From positions 24,057 to 88,056 of the forward strand of contig VENI01000012.1 of assembly GCA_009711615.1 (NCBI GenBank): a stretch of DNA of 64,000 nucleotides, in the 5' to 3' direction. The notes beneath the pieces were generated by a model. The model was not told the origin of the DNA, made no database searches, and worked only from the letters and a program-made list of their open reading frames with translations. Positions 51,590 to 60,738 of the stretch are shown here, piece after piece. Position numbers and translations under genes: made by a program. This DNA is from Bacillota bacterium. GTDB taxonomy: Bacteria; Bacillota; Desulfotomaculia; Desulfotomaculales; Desulfohalotomaculaceae. Positions within the stretch are counted from its first letter, which is position 1, and every line of letters begins with the position of its first letter.

Positions 51590-52543
51590 CTACACACCCT
51601 TGATTAATATTGTCAAAATAATTCCCATGGCAGTGGTTATTAGTGTAACTGCATACATTAGTTTAATTGATTGGTTAATGTGCTTTTCTCCCAACATTTC
51701 TATATCTTCACCCATCAGTGCCCGGTGGGATACCTTCCCCCGGTAATAATTGGTGCCACCCAATTGTACCCTTAACGCCCCGGCTACTGCCGATTCTGGA
51801 ATACCGCTGTTTGGGCTGGGGTGTTTTCCAGCATCCCTAATCATCGCTCGGTAGGTACCCTTTAATCCACCCGGTGTAAAGGGGGAAATCATCAAAAATA
51901 TTAATCCTGTAATTCTTGCCGGTATATAGTTAGCCAAATCGTCCAACCGGGCCGATGCCCAACCCAGTTTACCGTACCTTTCATCCCGGTAACCCACCAT
52001 GGAGTCTAATGTGTTAATTGCTTTATAAGCCATGGCCAGTGGCGCACCCCCGATAAATGCATAGAAAAGTGGTGCAATAATACCGTCCACCGTATTCTCT
52101 GCCACCGTTTCCACCGCTCCCCGACTCACCTCCCGGGGAGTGAGGTTTTCTGTATCCCGGCCCACTATTTTAGCCAACTGGCCACGGGCGGCAGTTATAT
52201 CACCACTGGCCAGTGGTTCCGCCACCGCCCGGGCATGTTTGTGCAAACTCTTTGCCGCCATTACGGTATATAAAAGCAGTAAATGCACTGCCCACCCTAA
52301 GGGATAACTTATTTTAAAACTCCAAAATATCAGCTGCCAAGTGAGAAAGAAAGCACTACCAACCACCGCAAACACCATAATAACGCCAGCAAAGTACTGT
52401 CCAGCTGAGCCTTTAAACATTGGTCCCATCCGTTTTTCCAACCATAGTATTAACTTACCTATTATCACTACCGGATGAGGAAACCACTTAGGGTCACCTA
52501 CTAAAAAATCCAGTAGCAAGGCACCAGCGATTAACTTAATCAT
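51590..52543 (-). CDS. cbiB: Adenosylcobinamide-phosphate synthase
   Basis: 317 residues, five or more membrane segments. LLDFLVGDPKWFPHPVVIIG at the start, AVETVAENTVDGIIAPLFY near 140, YKAINTLDSMVGYRDERY and SPNSGIPESAVAGAL. It attaches aminopropanol phosphate to adenosylcobyric acid. A heptamer repeat and 55 nt separate it from cbiP. Confidence 0.95.
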   Translation of the reverse strand: MIKLIAGALLLDFLVGDPKWFPHPVVIIGKLILWLEKRMGPMFKGSAGQYFAGVIMVFAVVGSAFFLTWQLIFWSFKISYPLGWAVHLLLLYTVMAAKSLHKHARAVAEPLASGDITAARGQLAKIVGRDTENLTPREVSRGAVETVAENTVDGIIAPLFYAFIGGAPLAMAYKAINTLDSMVGYRDERYGKLGWASARLDDLANYIPARITGLIFLMISPFTPGGLKGTYRAMIRDAGKHPSPNSGIPESAVAGALRVQLGGTNYYRGKVSHRALMGEDIEMLGEKHINQSIKLMYAVTLITTAMGIILTILIKGV

Positions 52544-52591
52544 TACAATTAACTCCCATATTAAAAATTCAGAGAGAATAAATGTGTTTTC

Positions 52592-52629
52592 ATTCTGACT
52601 ACTGACTCCTAACTCCTGACTCCTGAATA
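52592..52629 (-). repeat. Heptamer tandem repeat, copy 3 (3' end of cbiP)
   Basis: On the minus strand TTCAGGAGTCAGGAGTTAGG and so on to AGTAGTCAGAATG. It encodes the last residues SGVRSQ and the stop of CbiP. Almost identical to copy 4. Confidence 0.9.
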
Positions 52630-54134
52630 ATAATCCGATACAGTTTCTCCATATTCAGATGCTGGCGCACCTGATCGGCTAATTTATCATACACTGCATC
52701 ACGGCTAATGGTGCTTACTTGACTTACTTTTATATCAGCCAACCCTCTATCACGGCGCAAACTGTTAACCCAAGCCAGAGTGAGTTCAATATTCTCAAAA
52801 ATGCCATGTAAATATGTTCCCCACACCCTGCCGCAGAAAGATGCTGTGCCGATTATATCTTCACCCCGTGCCAGTACAGTATGGCATCCCTTTTCGTATT
52901 CACTGTAACCACTATGAATTTCATAGCCATTGATTTTACTATTATGTAAATCAGTCCAAAAGTTAACTTTACCTGTAACAAAACATTTCACCTGCCGGGT
53001 TAACTTGCCTGGCTTAAAAACTGTTTTCATGGGTAGCAGTGCCAGTCCCGGCACTTCCCCTTCTACCTTATCTTCTAAACCTTCCGGGTCCAGCAATAAA
53101 TCACCAAGCATTTGATAACCGCCACAGATACCCATTATGTGAGTTCCCTTTTGATAGGCTTTTATAATTTCTTGGTCAGTCTTGGTTTCTCTAAGTGATA
53201 GCATATCCTGCACTGAATTTTTGGTGCCAGGTAGTATTATTACATCCGGGTTGCCCAACTCTTCTCCCGGTTCAACAAAACGAAGGTTGTTACCCGGGAT
53301 TCTAATAAGGGGGTCCATGTCAGTGAAGTTGGAAATACGTGGTAGTTTTATTACTGTTATTTCAATGTCATTGTTTCCGTCTTTGGCAACCTCTGTTTCT
53401 GTCAGCACCACCGAATCTTCTTGCTCTACACCATGCTGGTGCAGATAGGGTACCACTCCCAGCACCGGCAAACCGGTTCGGTGCTCTAGAAAGTCCAAAC
53501 CGGGGCGCAGCAGTTCAATGTCACCTCGAAACTTATTAATAATGAAGCCAGCCACCCGCTGCCTCTCATCAGGTTCTAAAAGCTCCAGTGTTCCCACCAA
53601 TGAAGCAAATACGCCTCCCCGATCAATATCTGCCACCAGCAGCACCGGGGCGTCTGCCAGTTGTGCTGTTTTCATATTCACTATATCTTTATCTTTTAAG
53701 TTTACTTCTGCCGGACTGCCCGCCCCTTCTATCACCATCATCTCATAATCCCGTTTTAGTCCATCTATACAATGCCGCACCATATCAACAGCCTTTGGCA
53801 AAAAACTGGCCCGGTAATCTCTGGCACTCATGTCGGCATGGGGTTTGCCCATCACTATTATCTGGGCATCCATATCTGCTTTTGGTTTTAATAACACCGG
53901 GTTCATGCGGGCCTCTGCCGGAATACCGGCAGCTTCAGCTTGTACCCCCTGGGCCCGACCAATTTCTTCCCCTTTTAAAGTAACATAGGAATTAAGAGCC
54001 ATATTTTGTGCTTTAAAGGGTGTCACCCGATAACCATCTTGCTTAAAGATTCGGCAAAGGGCGGTACAAAGTAGACTTTTCCCCACGTGGGAGGAAGTAC
54101 CCTGTAGCATAATTGTTTTTGCTAAATCACCCAT
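52599..54134 (-). CDS. cbiP: Cobyric acid synthase
   Basis: 511 residues. P-loop-like LQGTSSHVGKSLLCTALCRI, FKAQNMALNSYV, glutamine amidotransferase domain with ILPGTKN, the catalytic Cys in IMGICGGYQMLG near 345, and GTYLHGIFEN. It amidates four carboxyls of adenosylcobyrinic a,c-diamide. The last six residues come from a heptamer repeat, so the natural C-terminus was extended or replaced. It overlaps cbiC by 8 nt. Confidence 0.95.
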   Translation of the reverse strand: MGDLAKTIMLQGTSSHVGKSLLCTALCRIFKQDGYRVTPFKAQNMALNSYVTLKGEEIGRAQGVQAEAAGIPAEARMNPVLLKPKADMDAQIIVMGKPHADMSARDYRASFLPKAVDMVRHCIDGLKRDYEMMVIEGAGSPAEVNLKDKDIVNMKTAQLADAPVLLVADIDRGGVFASLVGTLELLEPDERQRVAGFIINKFRGDIELLRPGLDFLEHRTGLPVLGVVPYLHQHGVEQEDSVVLTETEVAKDGNNDIEITVIKLPRISNFTDMDPLIRIPGNNLRFVEPGEELGNPDVIILPGTKNSVQDMLSLRETKTDQEIIKAYQKGTHIMGICGGYQMLGDLLLDPEGLEDKVEGEVPGLALLPMKTVFKPGKLTRQVKCFVTGKVNFWTDLHNSKINGYEIHSGYSEYEKGCHTVLARGEDIIGTASFCGRVWGTYLHGIFENIELTLAWVNSLRRDRGLADIKVSQVSTISRDAVYDKLADQVRQHLNMEKLYRIIIQESGVRSQ

Positions 54135-54771
54135 GATATTCCTCCAGCATGTAAATAAGAGCGTTAACTGCAGCAGCAGCCACCGGGCTGCCTCCCCTGG
54201 TGCCGGGTAAAGTTATGTATGGTATCTCAAACTCAGTTAACAATTCTTTAGATTGGGCTGCCCCCACAAAGCCCACTGGTATTCCGATAATAAGGGATGG
54301 TTTCGTCAATCCCTTCTGTACCATCTGCAGCACTTCAAACAATGCTGTGGGGGCATTCCCCACTGCCACCAGTTGATTATTTAGTTGATTGCCAAACATC
54401 CTCATGGCAGCAGCACTGCGGGTGATGCCCATGCTTTTGGCCTGCTCTGACACCTCCGGGCGGTGTACTTTGCAGTAAACACTGCCGCCATACTGACGTA
54501 GTTTTTTTAAGTTAATTCCCGCCCGCAGCATGTTAACATCGGTATAGACACTGGCACCATTTTTTAGCGCCTGTAAGCCTGCCTTTACAGCCTTGGGGTG
54601 AAACCGCACTTTATCGGCTAAATTCAAATCACCGGTGGTGTGAATTATCCGTTTAATAACTTCTTTCTCTCTTCTATCCAGCCCCATATTGCCAATATGC
54701 TCTTCAATTTCCGCCATACTAGTTTCCTCTATTACTTTAGGGTCCCAAAGAACTTCTTTAAAAGAATCCAT
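54127..54771 (-). CDS. cbiC: Cobalt-precorrin-8 methylmutase
   Basis: 214 residues. Catalytic His in RIIHTTGDLNLADKVRF near 46, VYTDVNMLRAGI, SAAAMRMFG and IGIPVGFVGAAQSKELL. It moves a methyl group from C11 to C12 to give cobyrinic acid. It follows cbiX by 1 nt. Confidence 0.95.
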   Translation of the reverse strand: MDSFKEVLWDPKVIEETSMAEIEEHIGNMGLDRREKEVIKRIIHTTGDLNLADKVRFHPKAVKAGLQALKNGASVYTDVNMLRAGINLKKLRQYGGSVYCKVHRPEVSEQAKSMGITRSAAAMRMFGNQLNNQLVAVGNAPTALFEVLQMVQKGLTKPSLIIGIPVGFVGAAQSKELLTEFEIPYITLPGTRGGSPVAAAAVNALIYMLEEYHG

Positions 54772-54772
54772 A

Positions 54773-55147
54773 TTAGTGGCTGCCTCCGCTTTCTATCATG
54801 TCAATAATTATCTTAATTAGTTTTTTATTCTCTCCCAGGTGGTTGGTAAGCACAAATTCTACCTCTGGATAAATTTCTTTCTGTTGCTGTACTAAATCCG
54901 GTATATCTCGCCACACATGTTTACCAGCTATTAAAAACAGCGGTACTACAATTATTTTCTCTGCCCCAAAGTCAATTAGCTCTTTTACTCCTTCATCTGG
55001 GGTAGGGTGAGCAAATTCCAAAAAACCAACTGTATATTTACGTTCTTTTGTATCTTGCTGCTGAATCTGTTTCACCATATCTTCAACCTGGATGTTACCC
55101 TCTTGCCGCCGACTGCCGTGGGCCAGTAAGACAACTGCCTCTTTCAT
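54773..55147 (-). CDS. cbiX: Sirohydrochlorin cobaltochelatase, short form
   Basis: 124 residues. VVLLAHGSRRQEGN has the first metal-binding His, and VVPLFLIAGKHVWRDIP the second. The length is the single-domain CbiX-S. It inserts cobalt early, which marks the anaerobic pathway. A 13-nt gap with heptamer repeat remains separates it from cbiJ. Confidence 0.9.
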   Translation of the reverse strand: MKEAVVLLAHGSRRQEGNIQVEDMVKQIQQQDTKERKYTVGFLEFAHPTPDEGVKELIDFGAEKIIVVPLFLIAGKHVWRDIPDLVQQQKEIYPEVEFVLTNHLGENKKLIKIIIDMIESGGSH

Positions 55148-55160
55148 ATTATCACCACAT

Positions 55161-55949
55161 TCACTTATTCTGACTACTGACTCCTAACTCCTGACTCCTT
55201 ATTTTACTAAGCACTTCTTTGATACTTGTAAGACAAACCGGATAGTCTAACCTGGGCCGTTGCCATACCACCACTGGTATTTCAAAATTCAGTGCTGGTT
55301 CTATCTTTTCCCTGAACCCGCCATTAATGCCACTTTCTTTGGTCAACACCACCGCCGGTTGGTAGTGTTTATACAGCGCAGCATTAATTTCACTGCTTAC
55401 CGGACCTTGCATGGCAATGATTTGTGATTTCTTTATTCCCAAGTTAATGCACTTTTCCAGTACACCCGGGTCTGGCAGTACTCTGGCTAACACTTGAACG
55501 CCTCTTTGCTTAGCTCTTTCCATCATGTAACCAAGATGTTTACTACCCATAGTGCTAAAACAGGAATTCCCCTTGGAAAAGGCTAATTCCACTGCTTCTT
55601 CAAGAGTATCGGCTGTATGTAAGAATTCATGCTTGGGCAGTGGCACCGTTGGCCTTTCCATTCTTATGTATGGTATCTTCATCATACCACAGGCACTAAT
55701 AGCTTGTTTGGTTACTTCTACCGCATAGGGGTGGGTGGCATCCACCACTGTAGATACATTATAGGCAGAAAAAATTTCTTCCCACATTTCATTTTTAAGT
55801 CTTGTGCAAATCACCTGCTTAATACCAACACTATGCAGTAAAGATTGGCCATAATCGGTGGCAACTGTAGTCAGCACAGCATAGCCTCTGTGCTGCAGTT
55901 CCAGTGCCAGTTCTTTACCTTCAGTGGTTCCAGCCAGTACCAGTATCAA
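55161..55949 (-). CDS. cbiJ: Cobalt-precorrin-6A reductase
   Basis: 262 residues. ILVLAGTTEGKELALELQ at the start, VVDATHPYAVEVTKQA near 75, TMGSKHLGYM and VLTKESGINGGFREK. It uses NAD(P)H. Its last residues (RSQELGVSSQNK) are encoded by a heptamer repeat. It overlaps cbiH by 4 nt. Confidence 0.93.
   Translation of the reverse strand: MILVLAGTTEGKELALELQHRGYAVLTTVATDYGQSLLHSVGIKQVICTRLKNEMWEEIFSAYNVSTVVDATHPYAVEVTKQAISACGMMKIPYIRMERPTVPLPKHEFLHTADTLEEAVELAFSKGNSCFSTMGSKHLGYMMERAKQRGVQVLARVLPDPGVLEKCINLGIKKSQIIAMQGPVSSEINAALYKHYQPAVVLTKESGINGGFREKIEPALNFEIPVVVWQRPRLDYPVCLTSIKEVLSKIRSQELGVSSQNK
55168..55200 (-). repeat. Heptamer tandem repeat, copy 4 (3' end of cbiJ)
   Basis: On the minus strand AGGAGTCAGGAGTTAGGAGT and so on to AGTAGTCAGAATAAG. 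It shares about 28 nt identically with copy 3 at 52592 and forms the end of the cbiJ coding sequence. Confidence 0.9.
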
Positions 55950-56752
55950 AACCTATAACCCCGTGGGGTAATCATGTACCCGTTTTCCACCTTGGTTTGA
56001 GGACTACCGATGATCACTGTACTTAGCATATCCACTGGATGCTCCAGCATAACTTCCAGGGTGGTAATGATCTTCGATTCTTCACCCCGGCGGGCGCTGC
56101 GCACAATGCCCACTGGTGTTTTCGGTCTGCGATACTGTAGTATTATCTCCTGCGCACTGGCCAATTGTTGCTGTCTATTATTGCTTTTAGGATTATATAA
56201 TACAATGATAAAATCAGCCATGGCCGCAGACATTATTCTCTTAACTATTGTTTCCCAGGGAGTTAAGAGGTCACTTAAGCTAATTACTGCAAAGTCATGC
56301 ATTAAAGGTGCTCCCAACGAAGCTGCCGCAGCTGTGGCGGCAGTAACTCCGGGGATTACATTTACCGGGACTTTACCGGCTGCAATTTCTAATACCAAAC
56401 CAGCCATACCGTACACACCTGGATCACCACTGGATACTACTGCCACTCTTTTTCCGGATATTGCCACTTCCACCGCTTTTTGCGCCCGCTGCACTTCCGC
56501 CCGCATCCCGTTGGTTACCACTTTTTTATCTGCCACTAAATTTAGTATTAAGTTAATATATGTTTTATAACCCACCACCACATCGGCCTGTTCTAACGCC
56601 TGCATTGCTTCCGGGGTAAGACAGTTTTTATCACCGGGGCCCAAACCTACAACATCAATGTTTGCTCTGCCACCGCCACCGTTACCGGTCCCACTATCTG
56701 CTTGGGTACAATAATTACCCCCCGACTTACATGTAGGGCAGCCGGTTCGCAT
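55946..56752 (-). CDS. cbiH: Cobalt-factor III / precorrin-3B C17-methyltransferase
   Basis: Conserved part of about 238 residues: IDVVGLGPGDKNCLTPEAM, VVGYKTYINLI, VVSSGDPGVYGMAGL, VIPGVTAATAAAASLG and VGIVRSARRGEE. SAM-dependent; contracts the ring. The start is a problem: the only ATG (56752) adds 31 Gly/Cys-rich residues overlapping cbiG out of frame, while the family sequence begins at an ATT (56659) next to the cbiG stop. I list the ATG but suspect that ATT, coupled to cbiG termination, is used. Confidence 0.92.
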   Translation of the reverse strand: MRTGCPTCKSGGNYCTQADSGTGNGGGGRANIDVVGLGPGDKNCLTPEAMQALEQADVVVGYKTYINLILNLVADKKVVTNGMRAEVQRAQKAVEVAISGKRVAVVSSGDPGVYGMAGLVLEIAAGKVPVNVIPGVTAATAAAASLGAPLMHDFAVISLSDLLTPWETIVKRIMSAAMADFIIVLYNPKSNNRQQQLASAQEIILQYRRPKTPVGIVRSARRGEESKIITTLEVMLEHPVDMLSTVIIGSPQTKVENGYMITPRGYRF

Positions 56753-57711
56753 ACTCCACCAACTCCTATTCTCTGCTTTACTGCCAGTGACTCCTGGTAG
56801 TTTCCCTGTTGATTATCTATTTCAACACTGCTTACAAAATGCAGCGGTAATTGCATTTTTTTTGCCAATTTTATCAAACCGCTTTCCTGCTTCTTAATAT
56901 CTATACTGGCCAGCGCTTTAATACTGGCTAACGACAAGTTATATTTAAAAAATGTCTGTAAAATAGCCTGACCTACTTCACTGGCAGTTATTCCCTTGCG
57001 ACAACCCACCCCCACCACCAGACAACGGGGAGTAAGTAAAATACGTTCGCCCTGATCAGGCTCAATTTTTTCCCTGCTAATTATTACCGCCGGTTTTTTA
57101 CTAGCCATGCTAATCTGATGATATGGCTTAATGGTTAGCCCCCTGGTTAAATCACTGGGTAAAGACCACTGGCTGTACAGTTCCACTTCCTCTTCCTCTG
57201 CAAGCAAACGGTTGAAGTACTTCACCTGCTTTTGCGGACGTACTTCACAGTTAAGTTTATCAGCCAGCACATCCACCGCCGTTTTGCCCCGCACATCGGT
57301 GGCGGTGGTTATTACCGGTACTACTCCAATGGTAGCTGCAAGTTTACGGGTCAGTTCATTTGCCCCACCTTTGTGGCCACTTAACAGACTCACAGCAAAG
57401 TTACCACCCTCATCCATCACCACCACCGCCGGGTCACTGCTTTTGCTGTTTAATAACGGTGCCAGCGTGCGCACCACAATACCAGTGGCCATAATAAAGA
57501 TTAGGTTGTTATAGTTGTTAAAAACGTACTGAATACAGTCTCGCCAGTTCTCAAAGTAGTTAGCACTACCTGCTATTGTATTACTTAGTCTTTCCGGCAA
57601 GTAGATCTCTACCTGCATTTGTTCTGCTATTTTCTTAGCCAAATTGGCTCCACCGCTGGTCAATGCCATCACAGCAGTCTTACCGACAGCCATGGCTAAA
57701 GCTCCCGTCAT
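56647..57711 (-). CDS. cbiG: Cobalt-precorrin-5A hydrolase
   Basis: 354 residues. AVMALTSGGANLAKKIAE at the start, FIMATGIVVRTLAPLL, GGNFAVSLLSGHKGGANEL near 115, and the C-terminal VGVGCRKGITASEVGQAI. It opens the delta-lactone and releases acetaldehyde. It overlaps cbiF by 32 nt. Confidence 0.94.
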   Translation of the reverse strand: MTGALAMAVGKTAVMALTSGGANLAKKIAEQMQVEIYLPERLSNTIAGSANYFENWRDCIQYVFNNYNNLIFIMATGIVVRTLAPLLNSKSSDPAVVVMDEGGNFAVSLLSGHKGGANELTRKLAATIGVVPVITTATDVRGKTAVDVLADKLNCEVRPQKQVKYFNRLLAEEEEVELYSQWSLPSDLTRGLTIKPYHQISMASKKPAVIISREKIEPDQGERILLTPRCLVVGVGCRKGITASEVGQAILQTFFKYNLSLASIKALASIDIKKQESGLIKLAKKMQLPLHFVSSVEIDNQQGNYQESLAVKQRIGVGGVCEPAALHVSRGVIIVPKQIVGPVTVAVAEQTLML

Positions 57712-58417
57712 ATAACTTTGAGCGGCCGGTTTTCTCTAAAAACTCACCCACCAATATCAACGCGGTGGATTTAATGTTGTTTTCTTCAGCCATCTTCTGC
57801 AGTAGATTTAGCGTTCCCCGCACTACTTTTTCCTCCGGCCAGGATGCCTTGTACACCAATGCCACTGGGGTAACCTCCTGATAATGTTTTAACAATTCCT
57901 GCTGCACTTCACCTACCAAACTAGCAGAAAGAAATATCGCCATACTGGAACGGTGGGCCGCCAGTGAATGCAACGCTTCCTTTTCTGGAACTGGGGTACG
58001 CCCTGCCATACGAGTTATAATCAGTGTTTGTGTTTCTTCTGGTACGGTGTACTCTTTTTTTAACGTTGCTGCAGCGGCAGAAAAAGAGCTTACACCAGGT
58101 ATAACTTCATAGGGTATATTTAATTTATCTAATTCAGTCATCTGTTCGCCAATGGCGCCGTATAAACTGGGGTCACCTGTATGCAGGCGAACCACCTGCA
58201 AACCCTGTTGGTATGCCTGTACAATTTCATCTATTATTTGTTTTAATGTTAATTTGGCACTATTAACCACTTTAGCTTCGGAATTGCAGATGTTCAGTAT
58301 TTCACGGTTAACCAATGAACCGGCGTATATTACTAAATCTGCCTGTTGCAGTATGCGTTGGCCTTTTACAGTTATTAATTCCGGGTCTCCCGGCCCGGCA
58401 CCAATTATGTATAACAA
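57680..58417 (-). CDS. cbiF: Cobalt-precorrin-4 C11-methyltransferase
   Basis: About 245 residues. LYIIGAGPGDPELITVKGQ at the start, VIYAGSLVNREIL, LHTGDPSLYGAIGEQM near 80 and VIPGVSSFSAAAATL. SAM-dependent. TTG at 58417 follows AGAGGTG and fits the family N-terminus; the frame is open to 58471. It follows cbiT by 5 nt. Confidence 0.95.
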   Translation of the reverse strand: MLYIIGAGPGDPELITVKGQRILQQADLVIYAGSLVNREILNICNSEAKVVNSAKLTLKQIIDEIVQAYQQGLQVVRLHTGDPSLYGAIGEQMTELDKLNIPYEVIPGVSSFSAAAATLKKEYTVPEETQTLIITRMAGRTPVPEKEALHSLAAHRSSMAIFLSASLVGEVQQELLKHYQEVTPVALVYKASWPEEKVVRGTLNLLQKMAEENNIKSTALILVGEFLEKTGRSKLYDGSFSHGCR

Positions 58418-58422
58418 ATTTT

Positions 58423-59019
58423 TCACCTCTTTATGCCGGAAATAATCTGTACCGGATTGTTGGCACGCCACAAATTCACCTGGCCCGTTTTAGTTATTCT
58501 GGCCAGGTTTAAAGAAACCATTTCCACATCTTGATATCTGTTTTCTTCCATGAAATTATCAATCATTGGAGCAGTGTTTAGCGTTACAGATGTTGCTACC
58601 ATTATTCCCCCGCTCTCTAGTTTCCGGTGGCATTGCTTTAAAATATTATCTAAATTCCCTCCGCTACCACCGATAAAAATACGTTGGGCTGCAGGAAGTT
58701 CAGGTATTGTTTTCGCTGCATCACCAGTTACTACTTGAATGTTATTAATCCCAAATTTTATTATATTTTCGTTAACCAATTTTATTGCTTCTGAATTACG
58801 CTCTAGGGCATATACTTGACCTTGACTCGCAATTAAAGCTATTTCCACCGCCACCGAGCCACTACCGGTCCCTACATCAAATATAGTGACATCTGGGGTT
58901 AGCCTTAGTTTACTGATCACCACTGCCCTTACTTCAGCGGTGGTGATGGGAATACCATCCCGACGCCTAAATAATCTATCGGGAATGCCTGAAGTTTTAT
59001 ATCGCCACATGTCAGACAT
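58423..59019 (-). CDS. cbiT: Cobalt-precorrin-6B C15-methyltransferase (decarboxylating)
   Basis: 198 residues. GIPDRLFRRRDGIPITTAEVR at the start (in part), SAM-binding FDVGTGSGSVAVEIA near 42, and IFIGGSGGNLDNILKQC. It partners with CbiE, which here is a separate gene overlapping by 8 nt instead of the CobL fusion seen elsewhere. Confidence 0.95.
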   Translation of the reverse strand: MSDMWRYKTSGIPDRLFRRRDGIPITTAEVRAVVISKLRLTPDVTIFDVGTGSGSVAVEIALIASQGQVYALERNSEAIKLVNENIIKFGINNIQVVTGDAAKTIPELPAAQRIFIGGSGGNLDNILKQCHRKLESGGIMVATSVTLNTAPMIDNFMEENRYQDVEMVSLNLARITKTGQVNLWRANNPVQIISGIKR

Positions 59020-59644
59020 CTCCTATCACCATCACACAGTTGGTTAATTGATGGCAACACTGCTGCAGTTGGCTCAGGTTACCGCAATATATATACTCAT
59101 TTTCATAAGAGAGATTGCATCCCACTTTTACCGGTGCATTATCATCACACCCCGCACTGATTAGCCAACCTGCAATTGTTTGGGGAGTATTATCCTTACC
59201 AGTTAATACTGCCACCAACTCTTTTTCTTTAACAAATTTAACTAGTTTCTCATCTGTTCTGCCGTGCATACTGATAACTGTGGCCTGCTGCCATGGTTTT
59301 TTTAGTCGAGCGAAAAGCAATTGCACTGAACTAATGCCGGGAACTATTTCCAATAAATCTTCATTAATATATTTGGTTAAATAATTGGCAAAACTGTATA
59401 ATCCACTGTCCCCCGAAACCAGTACAGCCACTTTATGCTGCTTGCACTGCTCTTTAATTATTAATACGGTATCTTGCAGATTAGCAGTTATTGGGTTACA
59501 TATTTGCCCCGGTTGGGCAAATGTTTTAAGCAGACGAGACGCCCCCACTAACACACCAGCTTCGGAAATATGTTTGGCTGCCGCCGGGGTAAGGTAATCG
59601 GCACTTCCCGGCCCCACACCCAGTACTGCTATGGTATTTGCCAA
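59012..59644 (-). CDS. cbiE: Cobalt-precorrin-7 C5-methyltransferase
   Basis: 210 residues. IAVLGVGPGSADYLTPAAAK at the start, LVSGDSGLYSFANYL near 78, IVPGISSVQLLFARLKKPW and VISMHGR. SAM-dependent. It overlaps cbiD by 16 nt. Confidence 0.95.
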   Translation of the reverse strand: MANTIAVLGVGPGSADYLTPAAAKHISEAGVLVGASRLLKTFAQPGQICNPITANLQDTVLIIKEQCKQHKVAVLVSGDSGLYSFANYLTKYINEDLLEIVPGISSVQLLFARLKKPWQQATVISMHGRTDEKLVKFVKEKELVAVLTGKDNTPQTIAGWLISAGCDDNAPVKVGCNLSYENEYIYCGNLSQLQQCCHQLTNCVMVIGDV

Positions 59645-60738
59645 CCCTGTTTACCTCCAATCTTTTTGGCCGTTTCAGTACTGGCCAGTACTTCACCTGT
59701 CATTGAATATATAACAACTCCTATCTTTATTTTGCTGCTACAATATGACCGGCAGCGTTCTTCCGCTGCGGTGGCTATGGAATTAAAGACTATTTCCTTC
59801 ATATTATTTTTATTTAATAGTTCAACCGATTGCTCGGCTGTATTTAATTGCATTAGTTGTTGCACCATGTTTTTGTCCGCCCCGTTTAGGGCGGCATGGG
59901 CGGTAATAATCTCCCTCCGAGCATCAGCCAGTTTACTATATGTATGAAATATGCCACCAGCCAGTTTCACCAGTTTTCCCAGGTGACCCAGTATTATTGC
60001 CCCTTTTACCTGTCGATTTACGCTTTCTTCCAACATGGCACCGATAAAGTTGCTGGTCTCCACAATACTATCGTTATGTATGTTCATGGCCAATGCCCGT
60101 TTAACCCCCATACGCCCTGGAGTCAAAACTAGGTAATCATACCCTTGAGCCAATGCTACATCCAGTTGGGGTATCAGCGATTGGCGCAAGGCAGTTTCAG
60201 ACATCGGTCGCACTATGCCGCTTGTCCCCAGAATAGAAATCCCCCCCACAATACCCAATCTATTGTTCATGGTTTTTGGGGCTGTTTCCTCTCCTTTGGG
60301 AACGCTGATAACCACCTGAGCACCTTGAGAGTAGTCAAGAATTTTCTCTACTTCACTGGTAATCATCTGCCGGGGAACCGGATTGATGGCATGCTCGCCA
60401 ACAGGTACTGACAGACCTGGTTTAGTTACCAATCCCACTCCTTTTCCACCGGTAATTTTGATGCCGTATTCAGCGGTTGATACCTCTGCCCATATTTCCA
60501 ACCCATGGGTAACATCGGGATCATCCCCGGCATTTTTAATAACCGAAGCTCGGGCTGTATTGCCTTCCTTCTTTAATGAATGTATCGGTAACTTGGCTGT
60601 ATCGCCTCCGGGCAAATCTATTGTAACGACAGTAGGCCTTTCTTCTTTAAATATAAGTAAGGCTGCTGCTTTGGCCGCAGCAGCAGCGCAAGTCCCTGTT
60701 GTATAACCAAATTTCAATTTAGTTTTTTCTCTATTCAT
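59629..60738 (-). CDS. cbiD: Cobalt-precorrin-5B C1-methyltransferase
   Basis: 369 residues. FGYTTGTCAAAAAKAAALLI near 9 is the family signature, followed by KNAGDDPDVTHG, ITGGKGVGLVTKPGL and INPVPRQMI. SAM-dependent, specific to the anaerobic pathway. It overlaps cbiA by 8 nt. Confidence 0.96.
   Translation of the reverse strand: MNREKTKLKFGYTTGTCAAAAAKAAALLIFKEERPTVVTIDLPGGDTAKLPIHSLKKEGNTARASVIKNAGDDPDVTHGLEIWAEVSTAEYGIKITGGKGVGLVTKPGLSVPVGEHAINPVPRQMITSEVEKILDYSQGAQVVISVPKGEETAPKTMNNRLGIVGGISILGTSGIVRPMSETALRQSLIPQLDVALAQGYDYLVLTPGRMGVKRALAMNIHNDSIVETSNFIGAMLEESVNRQVKGAIILGHLGKLVKLAGGIFHTYSKLADARREIITAHAALNGADKNMVQQLMQLNTAEQSVELLNKNNMKEIVFNSIATAAEERCRSYCSSKIKIGVVIYSMTGEVLASTETAKKIGGKQGWQIP

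Noticed and set aside
59385..60706. Several long plus-strand frames opposite the cbi genes
   Set aside because: All lie antisense to well-conserved cobalamin genes, lack ribosome-binding sites and show no recognisable protein motifs.
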